Shown here: positions 34,264 through 41,768 of the stretch, in pieces
How the letters are laid out: the number at the start of each line of letters is the position of its first letter
Numbering within the stretch: position 1 is the first letter of the stretch
Source of the DNA: Paenibacillus sp. 1001270B_150601_E10
GTDB lineage: Bacteria > Bacillota > Bacilli > Paenibacillales > Paenibacillaceae
Direction of reading: 5' to 3'
DNA: 64,000 bases
Assembly (NCBI RefSeq): GCF_015558675.1
Contig: NZ_JADMOL010000001.1
Span: 90,637 to 154,636, forward strand
Notes under the pieces: model-generated
What the model was told of the DNA's origin: nothing
The model's input: the letters and a program-made list of their open reading frames with translations, nothing else
The model's database searches: none
Translations under genes and position numbers: made by a program

Positions 34264-34478
34264 ATAACACGGCTGCCGATCGATGCCGGCATTGCCGTAC
34301 AAGAATCAAGCAGAATCGTATTGAATAAACTCGCTTCAAGCACACTTCAACGGATTCCCCGTGCTCCAACTTACCGCCTGAAAACTCCCACATCTCGCGT
34401 ACGACTAACCTGTCGACGTCGAGCGATGAGGACCTGACTTTCATCGTTCTCAATGATTGCTGCCGCTACTTGGATCAA
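34259..34478 (-). pseudogene. Broken MutT-type Nudix hydrolase
   Basis: From TTG 34478 (GGGGTG eight bases before) the frame reads IQVAAAIIENDESQVLIARR, the start of a MutT/8-oxo-dGTPase. It must then shift frame to continue REMWEFSGGKLEHGESVEVCLKR, the first half of the Nudix box, after which it runs into unrelated sequence and stops at 34259. So there is one frameshift or deletion before the Nudix box and a truncation within it (the EE residues of REUXEE are lost). Not functional. Its start is only 17 bases from the divergent stalk-protein start, so the promoter region is probably deleted too. Confidence 0.8.
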
Positions 34479-34495
34479 AGTTCATTCACCCCAAA

Positions 34496-35007
34496 ATGTT
34501 TAAGCCGCTGATCATCGCCATGATCATTGTGCTTGTCGGGACAGCGATTCCTGTATCCGCTTCTGCGAAGTGTGTGGTTGGGGCGGCTAGCATTTAAATT
34601 CAGTTGGTGCAACGGCAGATTCACCCGATGACATGATCTATCACCCGATTAAGACCAATATTGCTGTAGACATCATGATTGATGGACAAGTGATCAACTC
34701 GATATTTGCTCCGCGAATGAGTGCAAATACAGTTTATATCCTGATAACTACGATTACCCGAGCACTCGGAGCTCAGTTTGCGACCAATCAAGATCCATCG
34801 GGCACACTTTCCTATACGATTGTATATGAAGGCCGATCCTTCACGATTCGCGGTGGGGACAGTATTATTATAGTGGATGACCAAGCTATCGAGCTCCCTG
34901 AATCTGTATCTTCTTTAACAGCTGCTGTCGCTGCTCCTTATCAACTCTTCGAGAAGGAACGCGATCTTTCGATCACAGGGATTCACAGCTGCAGCAGTTA
35001 CGGATGA
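34496..35007 (+). pseudogene. Broken secreted copper-amine-oxidase-N (stalk) domain protein
   Basis: ATG 34496 begins a good signal peptide (KPLIIAMIIVLVGTAIPVSA) that stops at 34597. A different frame, open from about 34600 to 35007, reads TNIAVDIMIDGQVINSIFAP, ALGAQFATNQDPSG, TIVYEGRSFTIRGG and DQAIELPES, the repeat pattern of Cu_amine_oxidN1 stalk domains that occur in Paenibacillus wall proteins. A further shift near 34970 would continue as FTAAAVTDEYTGAS. Two frameshifts make it a pseudogene. No ribosome binding site is seen before the ATG. Confidence 0.7.
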
Positions 35008-35037
35008 ATACACAGGTGCAAGTACATTAAGCAGAAT

Positions 35038-35061
35038 AGCGGATGGCCTTTGCCACCCGCT
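35038..35061 (+). terminator. Terminator after the stalk-protein pseudogene
   Basis: AGCGG-A-TGGC (35038-35047) pairs with GCCA-C-CCGCT (35052-35061) with one mismatch, followed by GTTTTATAG on the plus strand. Confidence 0.65.
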
Positions 35062-35118
35062 GTTTTATAGCCGTCACCAGCTATCCATTGATTCCTCGAT
35101 CAAGCCTTTTAGCTTAAA

Positions 35119-35149
35119 AAATAAGCAGGCTTCTTTAGCCTGCTTATTT
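35119..35149. terminator. Bidirectional terminator
   Basis: AAATAAGCAGGC (35119-35130) pairs perfectly with GCCTGCTTATTT (35138-35149). It lies seven bases from motif copy B and between the convergent stalk-protein and isomerase remnants. Confidence 0.78.
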
Positions 35150-35155
35150 TGTGTG

Positions 35156-35181
35156 TTATTCAACTATCGTTCCCCGTTAGC
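35156..35181 (-). repeat. Dispersed motif copy B
   Basis: Plus strand CAACTATCGTTCCCCGTTAG within 35156-35181. On the minus strand it contains the stop codon (TAA 35177-35179) of the isomerase remnant. Confidence 0.6.
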
Positions 35182-35353
35182 GTAATGCTTCCAGCTTTTT
35201 TGCTCGTTCAAACGCCTCTATTGCAGTCGCGCCTGATAATCTGTTTCCTAAATTTTTTCATAATTGTAGACCAATCAATCGTACCGTCAAAGGGTAAACC
35301 ATGTTGGGCATAACTTCCGTTATTATCATGTAAATGTATTGCAATCAACCGGT
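35177..35353 (-). pseudogene. C-terminal remnant of a sugar-phosphate isomerase/epimerase
   Basis: Only about 58 codons remain. The first part reads RLIAIHLHDNNGSYAQHGLP followed by FDGTIDWSTIMKKF, the metal-binding C-terminal signature of xylose-isomerase-like TIM barrels. A one-base frameshift then restores GNRLSGATAIEAFERAKKLE and LR before the stop at 35177. The N-terminal three quarters are missing; the remnant directly abuts the VOC pseudogene stop. Confidence 0.72.
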
Positions 35354-35359
35354 ATGATG

Positions 35360-35852
35360 TTACTTACTCTCAACCACATTAGTAACAATATTAAGCGGTG
35401 TTGAAGACCTCTCTGCAACTTTTTCCAAAGTCATACCGCTTTCATAAAACCTCCTGATAACCACGTTCATTGGTTCACCTATTTCAATAATGTACTTAAC
35501 CGGGTCATATACTCTAAATACTCTTTGCCTCCAGGATTGCTCAAGTATGTCACGAACCAAATCCATTTGATTCTCTGTTAGCCTTTATAAACATCATCTA
35601 TGTTATCTGGTTCGAAGTATAATTCAATTTGATGCTCCTCATTCTCTACTAATTCTTGATTGGATTTATATGTTCTAATCTTCTAAATATGTTTTAATGT
35701 GCTACATCCTTCCTCTATACTGAAAGTTCCCCCACATATCCAATGTTTACTCCATAGTCTATCTCTACTTGTTGATTTAATAATTCCTCGTAAAATATCC
35801 AAGAAGCAGTAATATCTTCTACAAATAAAACGGATGAAAAATATTGAATCAT
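35360..35852 (-). pseudogene. Broken VOC/glyoxalase-family gene
   Basis: ATG 35852 (GGAGG eight bases before) reads MIQYFSSVLFVEDITASWIF, a VOC N-terminus, and hits a stop after VGELSV. Further on, in another frame, come EEHQIELYFEPDNIDDVYK, and after a one-base deletion RLTENQMDLVRDILEQSWRQ and VFRVYDPVKYIIEIGEPM, the second half of the same domain with its conserved Glu, plus a helical extension ending at 35360. At least two frameshifts inactivate it. The last 68 codons alone look open but are not an independent gene. Confidence 0.8.
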
Positions 35853-35960
35853 GTTCGCTTCCTCCATGATTTAATGTGGCTTGTCTTTAAAATAAGATTT
35901 TGAAAGTTTCGCCTAACCGTCTTATTTACGATCTTCGTAAATTCACCATGCTTTAAGGCA

Positions 35961-35981
35961 ATTCAACTATCCTGCCCGTTA
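35961..35981 (-). repeat. Dispersed motif copy C
   Basis: Plus strand CAACTATCCTGCCCGTTA preceded by ATT. About 25 bases to the left is the palindrome TTTACGA-tct-TCGTAAA (35928-35944 region). The gap 35853-36120 holds no gene. Confidence 0.6.
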
Positions 35982-36120
35982 CTTCAACAAAAAAAGGAAC
36001 TGCCTCCAAGCTAGCTCCTCAACTCTCTTTCCCCTTTAGTAAAATCACGTGGGAGTTAATCTGCCTGACTATAAATGAGAAACCTATCACGATTTGACAA
36101 GGATTGTTTGATTTCCGCGG

Positions 36121-37077
36121 CTACCCTTCCTTGAACACGATAGCAGTACCGAGCGCCGAGGCCGCCGGTACGAAAAGGTCGCCTGAGGCCGTCTCAGCTA
36201 CCGGTAAATCGTTCTTTTCAAGATAGCTTCTGGTGTGGGAGATGTCGCGCACTGCTACCACGTACCCGGCAAATCCCGGAACTGGGGGGGGCATCTCTCC
36301 TGGTAGTAGTTCTGATAATCTCGTTCTGGGAACGATGGTGATACGAGATCCTGCCAAGTTAAAGATGTGAGCCACTCCATCCGTCTGGACCTCACATTCC
36401 AAGTATTGGCCATATCGCCGAATGAATTCGTCCAGTTCGGAATCGTCTACGCATAGGATTGATTCGACTAGGTCCGTTGCCCCATTCGGATGGTTTGGGT
36501 GTACTTGCTCTATCACGATGGCTGAGGGTGGATTTTCTGCTACGGCCAGACGGCCTTCATGCACGTTGTCCCCATCGATTTCCAAATAACGTACGGGGAC
36601 GAATTGTATCCCCTCGGACCTCTCAAGAGGTCGCTGCACGGTGTTAACGCCGCTATGACTGATTCCTTTCTTTTGGAAACGATCCGCTGTCTTGTCGGCG
36701 TCCTCGGTACCGAAACAAAGAATATGCGCTCCTTCATAACGGGACAGATACCTAGAGACTGTATCGACAGTCTGTTTGATTTTTCCAATTATTGCTTTTA
36801 GCACGTCCGGTGATGCCTGCAGCGGAACGAGTTTAGCACTGTCAGGAATTCTCGCGCCTTGTTTGACAACCGTTACGATTTCGATGAAGCTTCCTTGAAA
36901 CTCGGCATGCGTATTGGCTGCTCCGAACGGCTTCGGCGGTTCTCCTTCATTTTCGGACATCGCCGGATAGGACGGCGGCGAACACACAAATCCCAGTTTT
37001 CTGTACAGTTCAAGTGCAGCTTCCATATCGGAGACTACATGGCCGACGTGATGAATGAACTTGATTTCAGCATGCAT
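36121..37077 (-). CDS. VOC (glyoxalase-like) family protein
   Basis: 318 residues from ATG 37077, chosen because AAGGAG lies nine bases upstream (frame opens at TTG 37095). The N-terminal module reads IKFIHHVGHVVSDMEAALEL with YRKLGF, and a second module LVESILCVDDSELDEFIRRY follows after about 200 residues, so it is a double VOC protein. Metal ligands are only partly clear (His in HHVGH, Glu in FIEIVT). Base use looks richer in G+C than its AT-rich flanks, suggesting separate acquisition. Intact, unlike its neighbours. Substrate unknown. Confidence 0.82.
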   Translation of the reverse strand: MHAEIKFIHHVGHVVSDMEAALELYRKLGFVCSPPSYPAMSENEGEPPKPFGAANTHAEFQGSFIEIVTVVKQGARIPDSAKLVPLQASPDVLKAIIGKIKQTVDTVSRYLSRYEGAHILCFGTEDADKTADRFQKKGISHSGVNTVQRPLERSEGIQFVPVRYLEIDGDNVHEGRLAVAENPPSAIVIEQVHPNHPNGATDLVESILCVDDSELDEFIRRYGQYLECEVQTDGVAHIFNLAGSRITIVPRTRLSELLPGEMPPPVPGFAGYVVAVRDISHTRSYLEKNDLPVAETASGDLFVPAASALGTAIVFKEG

Positions 37078-37286
37078 CTGCATCCACTCCTTCAATTCAA
37101 TGATTCAATCAAAACATACTGAGTATTCGCTATCTTCATAAAAACCGTTCTAAAAATCAGCCAAGAATTTTCAAGACATGATAATCGTAAAAATCCTTAT
37201 ACTCTCGTCCGGGCTAGTGAGCTAATCAATATACTATCTTTACTGCCAGATCCGGATTAACAAAGGAAAGGGAAGTAAGGACCACA

Positions 37287-37490
37287 TTGTCCACCCCCCA
37301 GCCCTTCATAGAATTGTTGGCCATAGACGCAGATTCAATGAAAAGGAAGCAAGATGCCTATTTGTTCGAGTTGTCCTGGAAAAAGAAATACAAGATGCCG
37401 AATTCAATTTTTGATGGTGTATCCTTATCGTATGAATTTATAAGCGTTTATTATGTCAGGCACTTACTTCTCGGTCAATTCAATACCTAA
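37287..37490 (+). CDS. Possible small ORF (67 codons), doubtful
   Basis: TTG 37287 with AAGG six bases before opens a frame reading STPQPFIELLAIDADSMKRK and then LFELSWKKKYKMPNSIFDG. Codon use looks plausible but no family is recognised and the end is AT-rich. It is the only candidate in the 594-base gap 37078-37671. It could be a remnant of a larger protein. Confidence 0.25.
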   Translation: MSTPQPFIELLAIDADSMKRKQDAYLFELSWKKKYKMPNSIFDGVSLSYEFISVYYVRHLLLGQFNT

Positions 37491-37576
37491 AATTATTAGT
37501 TCTCGTTCAGAAGGACTCACAGCTAATAATTCATGACTACAGTTTTTGCAAAAAAGACGTTTAATAAGTATTAAAA

Positions 37577-37610
37577 AATTAGAACTTCCGATTATCTGGA
37601 AGTTCTAATT
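37577..37610 (-). terminator. Strong terminator of the small membrane protein gene
   Basis: AATTAGAACTTCC (37577-37589) pairs perfectly with GGAAGTTCTAATT (37598-37610), thirteen base pairs, and is followed on the minus strand by TTTTTAATAC. Confidence 0.85.
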
Positions 37611-37671
37611 CTTAGTGCAGTCTTCTTTAACTAACGCACCCGTTTTGTTGGAGTACATTTGAAACCAACAG

Positions 37672-37902
37672 TTATCCAAAGTGATTATGAAACCACCAAA
37701 CAACAAGAATCATACTCACTATTCCCCAAGCTGTGGCACTCACTATCCACCAAATTATGAATTTAGCTTTTGTTGAACTTTCCTCGTCTTCCATATTTGC
37801 TGTTATAAAAGCGAGATTACTTTCCATACCTTTTTTCATAGAAGTGAGAACAACAAATCCGATTATTAGGAAGCCAATAGTTATCCAGAGTAATAAGTCC
37901 AC
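37672..37902 (-). CDS. Small two-helix membrane protein
   Basis: 76 residues from GTG 37902, with AAGGTAGG eight bases upstream. Helix one (LLLWITIGFLIIGFVVLTSM) and helix two (IIWWIVSATAWGIVSMILVV) flank a polar loop (KGMESNLAFITANMEDEE). A good terminator follows. No family recognised. It lies just after motif copy D, inside the accessory region. Confidence 0.65.
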   Translation of the reverse strand: MDLLLWITIGFLIIGFVVLTSMKKGMESNLAFITANMEDEESSTKAKFIIWWIVSATAWGIVSMILVVWWFHNHFG

Positions 37903-37951
37903 CTTATATACCTACCTTCTTTTATAAATTACTTTCCTTTCAATTTTCTTT

Positions 37952-37974
37952 ATTCAATTATCCTGCCCCGTTAG
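37952..37974 (-). repeat. Dispersed motif copy D
   Basis: Plus strand CAATTATCCTGCCCCGTTAG preceded by ATT. On the minus strand it lies about 50 bases upstream of the small two-helix protein gene and about 100 bases downstream of a transposase tail. Confidence 0.6.
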
Positions 37975-38075
37975 TTGGATAAGATATAATGTTAAATCAC
38001 AAATTTAGGTTAATCTAATTGTATCATAGGTTTCTTACCAAATTCCCTCTAATAATCAAGTTGTTCATAGTTACT

Positions 38076-38150
38076 TCATTTCTTAGATGTTGAATGCTTT
38101 CTAACCTGAAACCAAGCAAGGTAATTGTTAAGATACTTAGTACAACACCG
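38076..38150 (-). mobile_element. C-terminal fragment of an IS1595-type (ISXO2-like) transposase
   Basis: The minus strand reads KYLNNYLAWFQVRKHSTSKK and then stops at 38076. NGV in the next frame just upstream completes the familiar end NGV-(S/T)-KYL-xNYLxWF of ISXO2-like transposases. Only the tail remains. The nearby 68-codon open frame 38024-38230 crosses this fragment out of frame and is not a gene. Confidence 0.6.
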
Positions 38151-38175
38151 TTAACTTTAACAGAGCCAAATAAAA

Positions 38176-38202
38176 AAAGCGCTGAGCTATTCTCAGCGCT
38201 TT
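38176..38202 (-). terminator. Terminator after the helicase remnant
   Basis: AAAGCGCTGAG (38176-38186) pairs with CTCAGCGCTTT (38192-38202) perfectly; on the minus strand TTTTATTTGG follows, giving a run of seven T. Confidence 0.82.
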
Positions 38203-38233
38203 CAAATATAGTTGAAGTAATATGACTCAATAC

Positions 38234-39390
38234 TCAAAATGCAAAAGCAAGCTGCTGCTCACTTCGATCTACTTTCTTCTTTTTCTTTTTCATTCTATTG
38301 TCTACTATAATTCTCACTTCATGACATTCCTGATCTTGTACCGGCTTATCAAGTAGTTGCAAAATCCATCGTCTGAACTTCACTTCTTCCTGAAACGTAC
38401 ACTCCGGAATAAACGTAAGACTAACACCAACAAGGTCAGCAGTTAATACAAATTCGTGTTGCTTATCAATATTCAGCAAAGCATAGTCCAGTTGGGCTTT
38501 GATTCTTTTGAAGCACCGTCATATTGATAGTTCAATTCTTTCCTTAGTGGCTGCTCATCGGAAGGCGAATCTACAATAAACGAATCCATTGTCATCTTAC
38601 CCCAAATTGATTCAGCATTTTCTACTCCCGCAACGTCCTTTTCAATAAACCTTTTTGCTAGTTCACTTGCCAAACTTCCACCGGCACCTTCCGTAAGCGC
38701 GGCAAGGCCCTCATTACTGAATTGACCCTCAATGGCTAACGCAGCTGCCATTTTCTTGGCCATCAAATTAATAGCGAGCTCTTGCATGGTAAGTCTATAA
38801 GTCATGTAGGTCGTTAAACATTTCGCCTCTTGGCCAATCCTCCAAGCACGTCTAGATGCTTGTCGTACAATGTTTAAACGATATCCTGTTTGGTAAAAAA
38901 GAAGTTATGGAAACTGAAGAAAATCAAGTCCTGTCGATACCAAAATTGGATTGCATAAAAGGACTTACACCCCTTCTTGGACTCGCTCTTCAATCCATTC
39001 TTCACGCTTAGGTCCAGGAATATTAGAAGAGAGAATAGCTGTTTTTATTCCTCTTTCCCTTAACAGCATTTCGATTCTCTCTAACGTGTTTAATTTACCT
39101 GTAAATGTTGCATAGATCACAACATTCCTCTTTTGCTTTAACTGGGATCGAACATATTTAATCATCTGCAGCTCTTTTGGATACAGCAGCCGATCACTTA
39201 AGCGATATTTAGGAGAACCAGCTTCTTTACCCGTATCCGGATGATAGATCCCACGAAACTCAAATGGAACGTCAGGATAAGATAATAAAGTATTGACTAA
39301 ATGACCTACCAGCAAAGATTTCCCACAGACAGCAATTCTATATATCGTTATAGTATCAGCGTATCCCCTTACGTATGCGTTTAGATACAC
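38234..39390 (-). pseudogene. Broken SNF2-like DEAD/DEAH helicase (C-terminal part)
   Basis: One frame carries 38473-39390 with two in-frame stops (at 38965 and a TAA about 60 bases later). It reads through KELQMIKYVRSQLKQKRNVV, LERIEMLLRERGIKTAILSS, NPILVSTGLDFLQFP, YQTGYRLNIVRQASRRAWRI and GQEAKCLTTYMTYRLTMQEL, covering helicase motifs IV to VI including QASRRAWRIGQ. After a frame change, KAQLDYALLNIDKQHEFVLT continues to 38234. The N-terminal ATPase half is missing. The two open pieces can look like separate genes but are parts of one decayed gene. Confidence 0.78.
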
Positions 39391-39424
39391 GAACAGTCCT
39401 TCTCCTTGCAGTTTCGATCTAGAT

Positions 39425-39675
39425 CTACTGATATGAATAGATGCATTGAGCTTTTCTTTTATTTCTTTTTACATCATCCATCAGGCTTGCCAGAGACATA
39501 AATACAAGACATGCAACCACACCACTGCACCACCATGACAAAGCAAGCTTCCATTGAAATACAGGTGTTATATTCACCAACTCATACAGTTCATTCACTT
39601 CTTGTCCAACTTTGACCCCATTACCACACTCCCCACCAGGGAAAATACAGCTATTACCCTTAACACAATCGACAT
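39425..39675 (-). pseudogene. Small two-helix membrane protein with a frameshift
   Basis: ATG 39675 (AGAGGAGAAGG upstream) begins MSIVLRVIAVFSLVGSVVMG, a membrane helix, but stops after GSKLDKK. The neighbouring frame continues QEVNELYELVNITPVFQWKL and ALSWWCSGVVACLVFMSLAS, a second helix, ending at 39425. Together they form a coherent small two-helix protein broken by a one-base indel near GGGGTCAAAG. No named family. Confidence 0.5.
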
Positions 39676-39832
39676 TTCCTTCTCCTCTCTTTTCCTCTCT
39701 TCTCCAGTTTAGTGAAATGGAATTTGTAGATTGTGTAAATAAAGGCAATCATACGTTAATTATATTAATTGATGTTATTAATAATTAATAGCCTAAATAA
39801 AACTACACCCATTCTTACGAAGCATATAAAAA

Positions 39833-39866
39833 ACCACATGCGTCTGTTATAAACAGAACATGTGGT
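39833..39866 (-). terminator. Terminator of the queuosine-precursor transporter gene
   Basis: ACCACATG (39833-39840) pairs with CATGTGGT (39859-39866), with an inner CTGTT/AACAG stem; TTTTTT follows on the minus strand. Confidence 0.82.
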
Positions 39867-39874
39867 ATGTTGAA

Positions 39875-40555
39875 TTATCCTCTTTCTTTAAAGCTTCGCG
39901 CTAAATATAAGGCAGGTGTTGAGGCTACCGAAACAACAAATTTCAGCACGTAAGTCGTGATGAAGATATCCAACCATACGCCCCATGAATATAAGCCCGC
40001 AAACGCAATGGTGCAAAAAACAGCTGAGTCCACAAGCTGACTAATTCCCGTGCTGCCATTGCTGCGAATCCAAAGCTGATGAGGCTTGTTGAAGATCTTC
40101 TTTATGATCGTATAAAGACGGACATCTAAGAATTGGCTGACAAAGTATGCGGACAAACTGCCTAATGCAAGTCTAGGCATCAGCCCAAAGATCATCTCAA
40201 GCGCGGATTGCGCTTCTAAGCCCGATTCATGCGGCTTGAACAAGAGCGCCATCTGCATCATGATCGTTGTCATAATGAGCGTAAAGAAGCCAAACCATAC
40301 CGCTTTCTTCGCTTCTGCTTCGCCATACTTCTCATTTAGTAGGTCGCTCGTTAGATAAATCGTGCCGTATATCGTATTTCCGAGCGTCATTACAAAGCCA
40401 AACATCTCAATATTTTTAGTCACTTGAATATTGGCAATAACGGTAGCCACACCAATCCAAGCATACAGCCCTATTTTGCCAAACATGCGATAGCAGATTA
40501 AAAACAACGCAAAGTTAACAAGGGCAAAACAAATCCCTAAGCCTAAATTATACAA
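39875..40555 (-). CDS. Queuosine precursor transporter (YhhQ/VUT family)
   Basis: 226 residues with about six helices. Family landmarks are TKNIEMFGFVMTLGNTIYGT, YLTSDLLNEKYGEAEAKKAV and the C-terminal LVDSAVFCTIAFAGL with FITTYVLKFVV. Proteins of this family import preQ0, preQ1 or queuine for tRNA queuosine modification. The start is TTG 40555 with AGGAGG ten bases upstream. That Shine-Dalgarno is part of a preQ1-I riboswitch, which confirms the substrate class and indicates feedback by preQ1. Confidence 0.92.
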   Translation of the reverse strand: MYNLGLGICFALVNFALFLICYRMFGKIGLYAWIGVATVIANIQVTKNIEMFGFVMTLGNTIYGTIYLTSDLLNEKYGEAEAKKAVWFGFFTLIMTTIMMQMALLFKPHESGLEAQSALEMIFGLMPRLALGSLSAYFVSQFLDVRLYTIIKKIFNKPHQLWIRSNGSTGISQLVDSAVFCTIAFAGLYSWGVWLDIFITTYVLKFVVSVASTPALYLARSFKERG

Positions 40556-40565
40556 CGAACTCTCT

Positions 40566-40606
40566 CCTCCTAGTTTTGATAACGCGGGATGGTTACGAAC
40601 CGCGGC
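40566..40606 (-). promoter_or_regulatory. preQ1-I riboswitch (translational type)
   Basis: On the minus strand P1 is CGCGG/CCGCG enclosing loop TTCGTAACCATC, then the A-rich tail TTATCAAAACTAGG, running into AGGAGG. Loop GTAACC and tail TTAxCAAAACxAGG closely match the Thermoanaerobacter tengcongensis preQ1-I aptamer, where loop CC pairs with GG of the Shine-Dalgarno. Ligand binding should hide the ribosome site of the transporter gene ten bases downstream. Confidence 0.87.
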
Positions 40607-40808
40607 TTTATGGCTTTTTTGCCAAAGCAGAATTCACTATATCATACATGAAACAAACTTGCTAGTTGGAATCTATGTCAAAAATGAAGCTAATGGCTGA
40701 ATGAGCACAACAGACCTTAGTGGTGAATTTCAAATAAGGAAGGACGAATAAGTGTATCATACTGATAATGGTCCCACATCTTAAATGGAACATGGCAAGA
40801 CACTAAAA

Positions 40809-40837
40809 AGCCCCAGATGCCTTGCGGCTCTAGGGCT
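40809..40837 (-). terminator. Terminator of the CatB-related acetyltransferase gene
   Basis: AGCCCCAGA (40809-40817) pairs with TCTAGGGCT (40829-40837), inner stem GCC-GCAA-GGC; TTTTTAGTG follows on the minus strand. The stem is almost identical to the terminator after glnA at 42724-42752. Confidence 0.85.
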
Positions 40838-40854
40838 CAAATCACATGCAAACC

Positions 40855-41517
40855 TTACTGTTTTCCCTTTACCTCACTGTTATAAAACGCATATAACGGT
40901 TCAATGGATGGACTTGATAACAAGGGAATCGCTCTTTCAACCATTTCCCGATCCCAATCAAACCAGCGCATCTCCAATAATCTATTTATTTCTGAATCGG
41001 TAAACCGTTTCTTGATTTCTTTAGCGGGATTACCGCCAACAATCGTATATGGGGGGACGTCTTTTGACACCACAGATCCAGATGCAATGATGGCTCCTTC
41101 GCCAATCGTAACGCCTGGCATGATGATCGCATTCATTCCTATCCATGCATCGCTTTTAATGACCGTATTTCCTTTTGGCTCATAGGATTGTTCGATTTGC
41201 TCAAGAAATGGATAAACTGTAATCCATTCTGGATGGTGGTTGTGATTGCCCCCCATTAAAATGACTACTCCACTTGCAATACAAACATAATTCCCAATAA
41301 TGAGTTTATCTAGATGCCAACCATACTGTTCAATCGGATTAAACAGTTCTTGCGATTTAGAATCACCCCATAAATACCGCACACAACCATCTTCAAAATT
41401 TTGATTTCCATAATATCCCGAATAATAGGAATACTCGCCAACTTCAATAAGAGGGTTTGTTACAATGTCTTTTAAATACTTTGTTTCTGACCAATGTCTA
41501 TATAATGGATGATTCAT
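40855..41517 (-). CDS. CatB-related (Vat/XAT-type) O-acetyltransferase
   Basis: 220 residues from ATG 41517, chosen because GAGG lies nine bases upstream (frame opens at 41556). Left-handed beta-helix hexapeptide repeats run through IGNYVCIASGVVILMGGNHN, SDAWIGMNAIIMPGVTIGEG and IIASGSVVSKDVPPYTIVGG. The catalytic His of XAT enzymes is probably in GGNHNHH. Relatives acetylate streptogramin A or chloramphenicol, but many act on sugars or other substrates, so resistance is not proven. Stands alone with its own terminator. Confidence 0.87.
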   Translation of the reverse strand: MNHPLYRHWSETKYLKDIVTNPLIEVGEYSYYSGYYGNQNFEDGCVRYLWGDSKSQELFNPIEQYGWHLDKLIIGNYVCIASGVVILMGGNHNHHPEWITVYPFLEQIEQSYEPKGNTVIKSDAWIGMNAIIMPGVTIGEGAIIASGSVVSKDVPPYTIVGGNPAKEIKKRFTDSEINRLLEMRWFDWDREMVERAIPLLSSPSIEPLYAFYNSEVKGKQ

Positions 41518-41768
41518 AATCATATACCTCGCTTCTAAGTAATCAAATTCGACCACATACTTAGAAGCTTGATACCTGAGCTACATTTTTAAACTTCTTC
41601 AAACGACGAATCATTGTCTTCAGCCTTTCTTTAATAGTAAAGAAAATTGTAGCCCATTAAATAGTACTAGTCAAATCATGTACGGCATTGATTTTGTTTT
41701 TATAAAAGAATGTTCCATTGAAAAAGTCAAAGCTTCTCATCCTGGGCACAAGAATAGAAGTTGCTCGT

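Noticed and set aside
34633-35007. Independent 124-codon plus-strand gene
   Set aside because: The signal peptide in another frame at 34496 and the continuing frame upstream of 34633 show it is part of a frameshifted stalk-domain gene.
35360-35566. Independent 68-residue protein with a nuclease-like helical tail
   Set aside because: DVY-K/RLTENQ and the preceding VOC sequence show it is the second half of a frameshifted glyoxalase-family gene.
38024-38230. 68-codon minus-strand ORF
   Set aside because: It spans a strong terminator hairpin (38176-38202) and crosses the transposase tail out of frame.
40785-41003. 72-codon plus-strand ORF at the 3' end of the acetyltransferase gene
   Set aside because: It overlaps the terminator and the acetyltransferase coding sequence; no supporting features.
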